Of a DNA stretch of 64,000 nucleotides, positions 60,189-64,000 are shown piece by piece. How positions within the stretch are numbered: the stretch's first letter is position 1; the number at the start of each line of letters is the position of its first letter. The position numbers and the translations under genes are program-made. The stretch is from Paraclostridium dentum (GTDB taxonomy: Bacteria > Bacillota > Clostridia > Peptostreptococcales > Peptostreptococcaceae): contig NZ_WIPK01000001.1 of NCBI RefSeq assembly GCF_012922555.1, positions 62,001 through 126,000 of the forward strand, written 5' to 3'. The notes beneath the pieces were generated by a model. The model was not told the DNA's origin and did no database searches. It saw nothing but the letters and a program-made list of their open reading frames with translations.

Positions 60189-61445
60189 ATGAGGAAACTT
60201 GGATTAACGAGTAAAATATTAATTGGATTATTTTTAGGAATGTTATTTGGTGTAATACTTAGCAAAATGCCAGGTAGTTATATTAAAGATACAGTTTTAT
60301 TAGGTGGAATTATAAATGTAATAGGGAATGGATTCACAAAAGCTATAAAAATGATGGTAGTGCCACTAGTATTTGTTTCATTAGTATGCGGTGTATCTGC
60401 TATGGAAGATATAAAGAAATTAGGTAGAATTGGATTTAAAACTATGGGATTCTATTTAATGACAACAGCTGTAGCTATTTGTATATCATTAGCTCTAGGA
60501 GTTTTACTAAAGCCAGGTGCAGGACTTGATTTAGGAACCGTAGCTAGTCAATCTACTACAATAGCAAAAAATCAGTCACTATCAGAAATAATATTAAATA
60601 TGATACCATCAAACCCTATAGAGGCTTTTGCAAAAGGTGAAATGTTACAAATAATATTCTTTGCAATGCTTACAGGAGTATCAATAAGTTTAGTAGGTGA
60701 AAAGGCAAAACCTTTAAAGAAATTATTTGAGTGTGCAAATGAAGTTTGTATGAAAATGGTTAGTGTAATAATGATGTTTGCACCTTTTGGAGTATTTGCA
60801 CTTATTACAAATACTTTCTCTACAGTAGGAGCAGATGCAATAGGATCATTAGTTAAATATATATTAGTTGTATTACTAGGACTATTACTACATGTAGTTG
60901 TGGTTTATGGAGGATCGTTAAAAGTATTTACAAAAGTTAGTTTCATTGGATTTGTACGTAAATTTTCAAAAGTAGCTGCAGTTACTTTTTCAACTGCATC
61001 AAGTAATGCTTCTGTTCCGGTAAGTTTAGAGCTTATGGAAGAAATGGGAGTTAGTAAAAGTATACGTTCATTTACAATACCTATGGGAGCTACTATAAAC
61101 ATGGATGGAACAGCTATAATGCAAGGCGTAGCAGCTTTATTTATAGCACAAGTTTATGGAATTCATTTAGGTATAAATGATATGTTAACAATAGTTTTAA
61201 CAGCGACTTTAGCATCAGTTGGAACAGCAGGAGTTCCAGGTGTTGGTATGATAATGTTATCAATGGTGCTTCAATCGGTAGGACTTCCACTTGAAGGTAT
61301 CGGACTTATAATGGGAGTAGAAAGAATTATAGATATGTTTAGAACTACAGTAAATGTTATGGGAGACAATACTTGTACACTTGTAGTTGCAAGTAGTGAA
61401 AAAGAGTTAGAAGTAACTAATATAGATGCTGCAGAAGTAGCGTAA
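60189..61445 (+). CDS. dicarboxylate/amino acid:cation symporter (DAACS family)
   Basis: 418 residues, eight membrane helices plus two re-entrant hairpins. ATG 60189 is chosen since GGAGG lies inside the region before it. Signatures: TKAIKMMVVPLVFVSLVCGVSAM near 47, the serine-rich hairpin FSTASSNASVPVSLELMEEMG near 267, MGATINMDGTAIMQGVAALFIAQ near 297, and the second hairpin LASVGTAGVPGVGMIMLSMVL near 344, then DMFRTTVNVMGDNTC near 380 with the substrate-binding Asp/Arg/Asn. It likely takes up glutamate, aspartate, or a C4-dicarboxylate with sodium or protons. Confidence 0.93.
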   Translation: MRKLGLTSKILIGLFLGMLFGVILSKMPGSYIKDTVLLGGIINVIGNGFTKAIKMMVVPLVFVSLVCGVSAMEDIKKLGRIGFKTMGFYLMTTAVAICISLALGVLLKPGAGLDLGTVASQSTTIAKNQSLSEIILNMIPSNPIEAFAKGEMLQIIFFAMLTGVSISLVGEKAKPLKKLFECANEVCMKMVSVIMMFAPFGVFALITNTFSTVGADAIGSLVKYILVVLLGLLLHVVVVYGGSLKVFTKVSFIGFVRKFSKVAAVTFSTASSNASVPVSLELMEEMGVSKSIRSFTIPMGATINMDGTAIMQGVAALFIAQVYGIHLGINDMLTIVLTATLASVGTAGVPGVGMIMLSMVLQSVGLPLEGIGLIMGVERIIDMFRTTVNVMGDNTCTLVVASSEKELEVTNIDAAEVA

Positions 61446-61455
61446 TAAATTTTTA

Positions 61456-61483
61456 TTGACATATAAATTTAGTGAGCTATAAT
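61456..61483 (+). promoter_or_regulatory. sigma-A-type promoter for the thiamine operon
   Basis: TTGACA (61456-61461), 16-base spacer, TATAAT (61478-61483), just before the TPP riboswitch. Confidence 0.75.
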
Positions 61484-61499
61484 TAAACTGTAATCTAAA

Positions 61500-61596
61500 A
61501 TGAATAGCTAGGGGTGCCCCAACGGCTGAGAGATGAATTTATTCATTAACCCTTAAACCTGATCTGGATAATGCCAGCGTAGGAAAGCTTTATTAA
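61500..61596 (+). promoter_or_regulatory. TPP riboswitch (THI box)
   Basis: All conserved parts are present: AGGGGTGCCCCAACGGCTGAGA in two blocks (61509-61530), ACCCTTAAACCTGATCTGG (61548-61566) and ATAATGCCAGCGTAGGAAA (61567-61585). TAGGAA (61580-61585) can pair with TTCCTA (61641-61646) of the following terminator, so control is probably by transcription termination when thiamine pyrophosphate binds. Confidence 0.95.
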
Positions 61597-61628
61597 ATAT
61601 ACAAATGAAATTTATTTGCATAGTAAAT

Positions 61629-61664
61629 TAAAAGCTATATTCCTACAGGAATATAGCTTTTTTA
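61629..61664 (+). terminator. riboswitch-controlled terminator
   Basis: Stem AAAAGCTATATTCCT pairing with AGGAATATAGCTTTT, then TTTTT, between the TPP riboswitch and thiD. Confidence 0.9.
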
Positions 61665-61717
61665 TATTTCAAAACTATACTAAATAAAACATATATAAAT
61701 CAAGGGGGAAACATCTA

Positions 61718-62521
61718 ATGGAAAAGTATAAAGTGCCAACACTTACAATAGCAGGTTCAGATTCATCAGGAGGTGCAGGTATACAAGCAGACCTAAAGAC
61801 ATTTAGTGCTATAGGAACTTATGGAATGAGTGTAATAACAGCTATAACTGCTCAAAACACTCATGGAGTATTTTTAGTAGAGGATTTAAGTAAAGAAATA
61901 ATACAAAAACAAATAGAGGTAGTATTTGATGATATACCACCTAAAGCAGTAAAAATAGGAATGGTATCTAGCCCAGAAATAATAAAGGCGATTGTTGAAT
62001 CTTTAGATAAGTACAATCCAAAGTACTTAGTAGTAGATCCAGTAATGATATCTAAAAGTGGATATTCACTTTTAAAACCTGAGGCTAAAGATAATTTAAT
62101 AAAATATCTTATACCTAAAGCATACATAATAACACCAAATACATTAGAGGCTGAGGAAATAACAGGGATTAAAATTGATAATGTAGATGACATGAAATTA
62201 GTTGGGAAAAAAATATTAGAACTAGGACCTAAGTATGTGTTAATGAAAGGTGGACACTTAGACGGGGATGCAGTAGACGTTTTAATAGGAAAGGATACAT
62301 TTGAAATTTATAAAAGCGAAAGATTGGATAGAAAAAACACTCATGGAACAGGATGTACTTTATCATCTGCAATAACTGCAAATTTAGCACTAGGATTTGA
62401 TATAGTACAAGCTGTTTCAAATGCAAAAGACTATATAACTAACGCCATAAGACATAGCTTTGATATAGGTGGAGGAGTAGGACCAGTACACCATTTTTAT
62501 AAATTTGACTCAATTAAATAG
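61718..62521 (+). CDS. thiD: hydroxymethylpyrimidine/phosphomethylpyrimidine kinase
   Basis: Phosphorylates the pyrimidine precursor of thiamine twice. 267 residues, ribokinase fold. Motifs: [20 protein letters not shown] near 10, [11 protein letters not shown] near 106, [13 protein letters not shown] near 139, and the anion-hole [21 protein letters not shown] near 206 with catalytic Asp replaced normally by Cys in this family (GTGC). First gene after the riboswitch. It overlaps no gene; thiM starts 31 bases on. Confidence 0.95.
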   Translation: MEKYKVPTLTIAGSDSSGGAGIQADLKTFSAIGTYGMSVITAITAQNTHGVFLVEDLSKEIIQKQIEVVFDDIPPKAVKIGMVSSPEIIKAIVESLDKYNPKYLVVDPVMISKSGYSLLKPEAKDNLIKYLIPKAYIITPNTLEAEEITGIKIDNVDDMKLVGKKILELGPKYVLMKGGHLDGDAVDVLIGKDTFEIYKSERLDRKNTHGTGCTLSSAITANLALGFDIVQAVSNAKDYITNAIRHSFDIGGGVGPVHHFYKFDSIK

Positions 62522-62552
62522 ATATAAGCATTTAAAAGGGAGAGATGAAATT

Positions 62553-63338
62553 ATGTTTGAATTATTAAATAAAGTTAAAGAAATTAACCCATTAGTACTT
62601 CATTACACTAACGAAGTTACAATTAATGATTGTGCAAATATAACTTTAGCTATAGGTGCAAGTCCACTGATGAGTTATTCTTATGAAGAAGCAGAAGAAA
62701 TAATACCTATTGCAAGTTCTGTAGTAATAAATATTGGAACAATGAATTCCTCTCATAGAGAATTATTTGTAAATGCTGGTAAAATAGCAAATAAGCATAA
62801 AAAGCCAGTTATATTAGATCCAGTAGGGGTTTTCGCAACACCTTCAAGATCTTTGTTAGTAAAAACTTTATTAAACGAAGTAAAGTTTGACGTAATTAAA
62901 GGTAATGCAGCTGAAATTAAGTATATAGGTGGATTTAATGTAAAAGGAAAAGGTGTAGATTCATTTGACGATGATGAAAACATAGATGATATTATTAAGA
63001 AAGTTGCTAAAAAACTAGAATGTGTGGTAGTAGCTACTGGAAAAGTAGATGTAGTAACTGATGGCGATAAAATTATAAAAATACATAATGGAACTCCTAA
63101 ACTAAAAGGAATAACAGGCACTGGATGTATGAGTGCTAGTTTAATAGGTAGTTATTTAGGAGCTAGTAATGAAATTTTAAATTCTGCAGCAATGGGTGTT
63201 CTTACAATGAGTTTATGTGGAGAATTAGCAGATATAGATAAGATAGGAATTGGAAGCTTTAAAGTAAATTTAATGGACAATATATATAAATTAAATGAAG
63301 ATAAGTTAAAAGAGTCTTCAAGGGTGGAGGTATTTTAA
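62553..63338 (+). CDS. thiM: hydroxyethylthiazole kinase
   Basis: Phosphorylates hydroxyethylthiazole for thiamine salvage, 261 residues. ATG 62553 is chosen for AAGGGAGAG (62535-62543). Motifs: PLVLHYTNEVTINDCANITLAIGASPLMS near 13, LDPVGVFATPSR near 89, KGNAAEIKYIGG near 113, and GITGTGCMSASLIGSYLGA near 183. The stop overlaps the tenA start as TAATG. Confidence 0.95.
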   Translation: MFELLNKVKEINPLVLHYTNEVTINDCANITLAIGASPLMSYSYEEAEEIIPIASSVVINIGTMNSSHRELFVNAGKIANKHKKPVILDPVGVFATPSRSLLVKTLLNEVKFDVIKGNAAEIKYIGGFNVKGKGVDSFDDDENIDDIIKKVAKKLECVVVATGKVDVVTDGDKIIKIHNGTPKLKGITGTGCMSASLIGSYLGASNEILNSAAMGVLTMSLCGELADIDKIGIGSFKVNLMDNIYKLNEDKLKESSRVEVF

Positions 63339-64000
63339 TGAAATTTACAGATTGCTTGTTTGAAGAAGTTAAAGATATATGGGGAAGTTATTTAAATCAT
63401 CCATTTGTAAGAGAAATAGGAGAAGGAACTTTACCAAAAGATAAATTTAAAAGATATCTTATACAAGATTACTTATATTTAAAAGAATTTGCTAAAGTTT
63501 TTGCAATGGGAGTAATAAAAGCAGATACAGTTAAAGAAATGAAGTTTTTCAATAAAGCAGCTAAGGGATCTATGGAAGACGAAACTGCTATACATGTTGA
63601 ATATATGAAAAAATTAGGAGTACCTCCGATTGAGGCTGAAAAATGTAAATATGAACTAGTTTCAAGTAGCTATACAAGTTATATGCAAGCTGTTTCATTA
63701 ACAGGAGGAGTTAAAGAAATTGTAATGGCTACATTACCTTGTAACTGGAGTTACAATTATATAGGTCATTATTTATATGAAACTTATAAAGATAATTTAG
63801 ATAATAATTATTATAAAGAATGGATAGAGATGTATGCAGATCAAGAATTTGATGATGTATTAATAGATTGGTTAGAATACACAAACGAGTTATGTAAAGA
63901 TTTAACTGAAGATGAGACAAAGAAGCTTAAAGAAATATTTGTTAAATCAAGTTTATATGAATTAGATTTTTGGAATATGGCATATGAAGAGGCGAAGAAA
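63338..64000 (+). CDS. tenA: aminopyrimidine aminohydrolase / thiaminase II (TenA), 3' end outside the window
   Basis: First 221 codons, open to the window end; full-length TenA has about 225-235 residues, so nearly complete. GGAGG (63326-63330) precedes ATG 63338. It salvages aminopyrimidines from degraded thiamine. Catalytic Cys135 in ATLPCNWSYNYIG is at the same number as in Bacillus TenA; FAKVFAMGVIKAD and the acidic ELDFWNMAYEEA end (Glu208, near the Bacillus Glu205) also match. Third gene of the TPP-controlled operon; thiE may follow. Confidence 0.93.
   Translation, partial: MKFTDCLFEEVKDIWGSYLNHPFVREIGEGTLPKDKFKRYLIQDYLYLKEFAKVFAMGVIKADTVKEMKFFNKAAKGSMEDETAIHVEYMKKLGVPPIEAEKCKYELVSSSYTSYMQAVSLTGGVKEIVMATLPCNWSYNYIGHYLYETYKDNLDNNYYKEWIEMYADQEFDDVLIDWLEYTNELCKDLTEDETKKLKEIFVKSSLYELDFWNMAYEEAKK

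Overview
The window is an ordinary-density stretch of chromosome from a very AT-rich, low-GC Gram-positive anaerobe. Codons are strongly A/T-ending, AGA is the main arginine codon and ATA the main isoleucine codon, ribosome binding sites are GGAGG-type, and almost every transcription unit ends in a clear hairpin plus T-run. The gene content (AdoCbl and TPP riboswitches, two AraC/PadR-type control points, an ascorbate-type PTS, lipoprotein-rich envelope genes, a speA-speD-speE-speB block, DapH-type lysine pathway) fits the Clostridia, most likely Peptostreptococcaceae (Clostridioides, Paraclostridium or Romboutsia relatives). That placement is an inference. No rRNA, tRNA, CRISPR array, prophage or complete insertion sequence was seen.

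Layout: 1-4.4 kb holds a short protein, a divergent ornithine-carbamoyltransferase-like enzyme, a PHO-box-preceded Na/Pi cotransporter and deoD. 4.46-7.6 kb is an AdoCbl riboswitch plus btuFCD corrinoid importer. 8.0-13.1 kb is a polyamine operon speA-speD-speE-speB ending in metK. 13.25-20.6 kb is a divergent AraC-type regulator facing a seven-gene operon that joins an IsdE-type heme ABC importer, a NifH-like reductase, two NifD/NifK-like subunits and a HugZ/HutZ-like heme protein. 20.7-28 kb holds a chemoreceptor, a PadR pair, a tandem metallophosphoesterase lipoprotein pair (the second interrupted by an amber codon) and an orphan SdpR/SdpI pair. 28-32.1 kb is an ascorbate-type PTS with its PRD activator. 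32.2-35.3 kb has fetAB on the minus strand, a PadR regulator, an unknown acidic protein and a GNAT acetyltransferase. 35.4-43 kb is an envelope cluster: two-component system, glucosaminidase, glycosidase-like lipoprotein, ArAE-type membrane protein and LCP protein. 43.4-47.9 kb has an AbgT transporter, a FAD/Rieske oxidoreductase and a PuuD-type hydrolase. 48.2-51.6 kb is asd-dapA-dapB-dapH. 51.8-64 kb has a P-type ATPase, an OppA-family lipoprotein, two small proteins, an APC permease, an SH3/3D wall protein, a DAACS symporter and a TPP-riboswitch-controlled thiD-thiM-tenA operon cut by the window end.

Three things stand out. First, the operon at 14114-20521 reads as a candidate nitrogenase-like tetrapyrrole reductase built into a heme uptake pathway: the binding lipoprotein keeps both IsdE heme ligands, the alpha-like subunit keeps three cluster cysteines, the beta-like subunit has lost all of them, as in the DPOR type of tetrapyrrole reductase, and the last gene is a HugZ/HutZ relative. 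Second, the OppA-family protein at 54270-55934 is circularly permuted: its native C-terminal half comes first, right after a lipoprotein signal peptide, and is joined to the native N-terminal half. Third, three 3' untranslated regions (after metK, the chemoreceptor and abgT) carry the same two-stem element, with near-identical loops but different, fully compensated outer stems, placed between stop codon and terminator. This looks like a conserved structured RNA I cannot assign to a family.

A likely regulon is also visible: an 11-bp-period TGTAACA direct repeat lies upstream of the response regulator gene, the glucosaminidase, the glycosidase-like lipoprotein and the SH3/3D wall protein.
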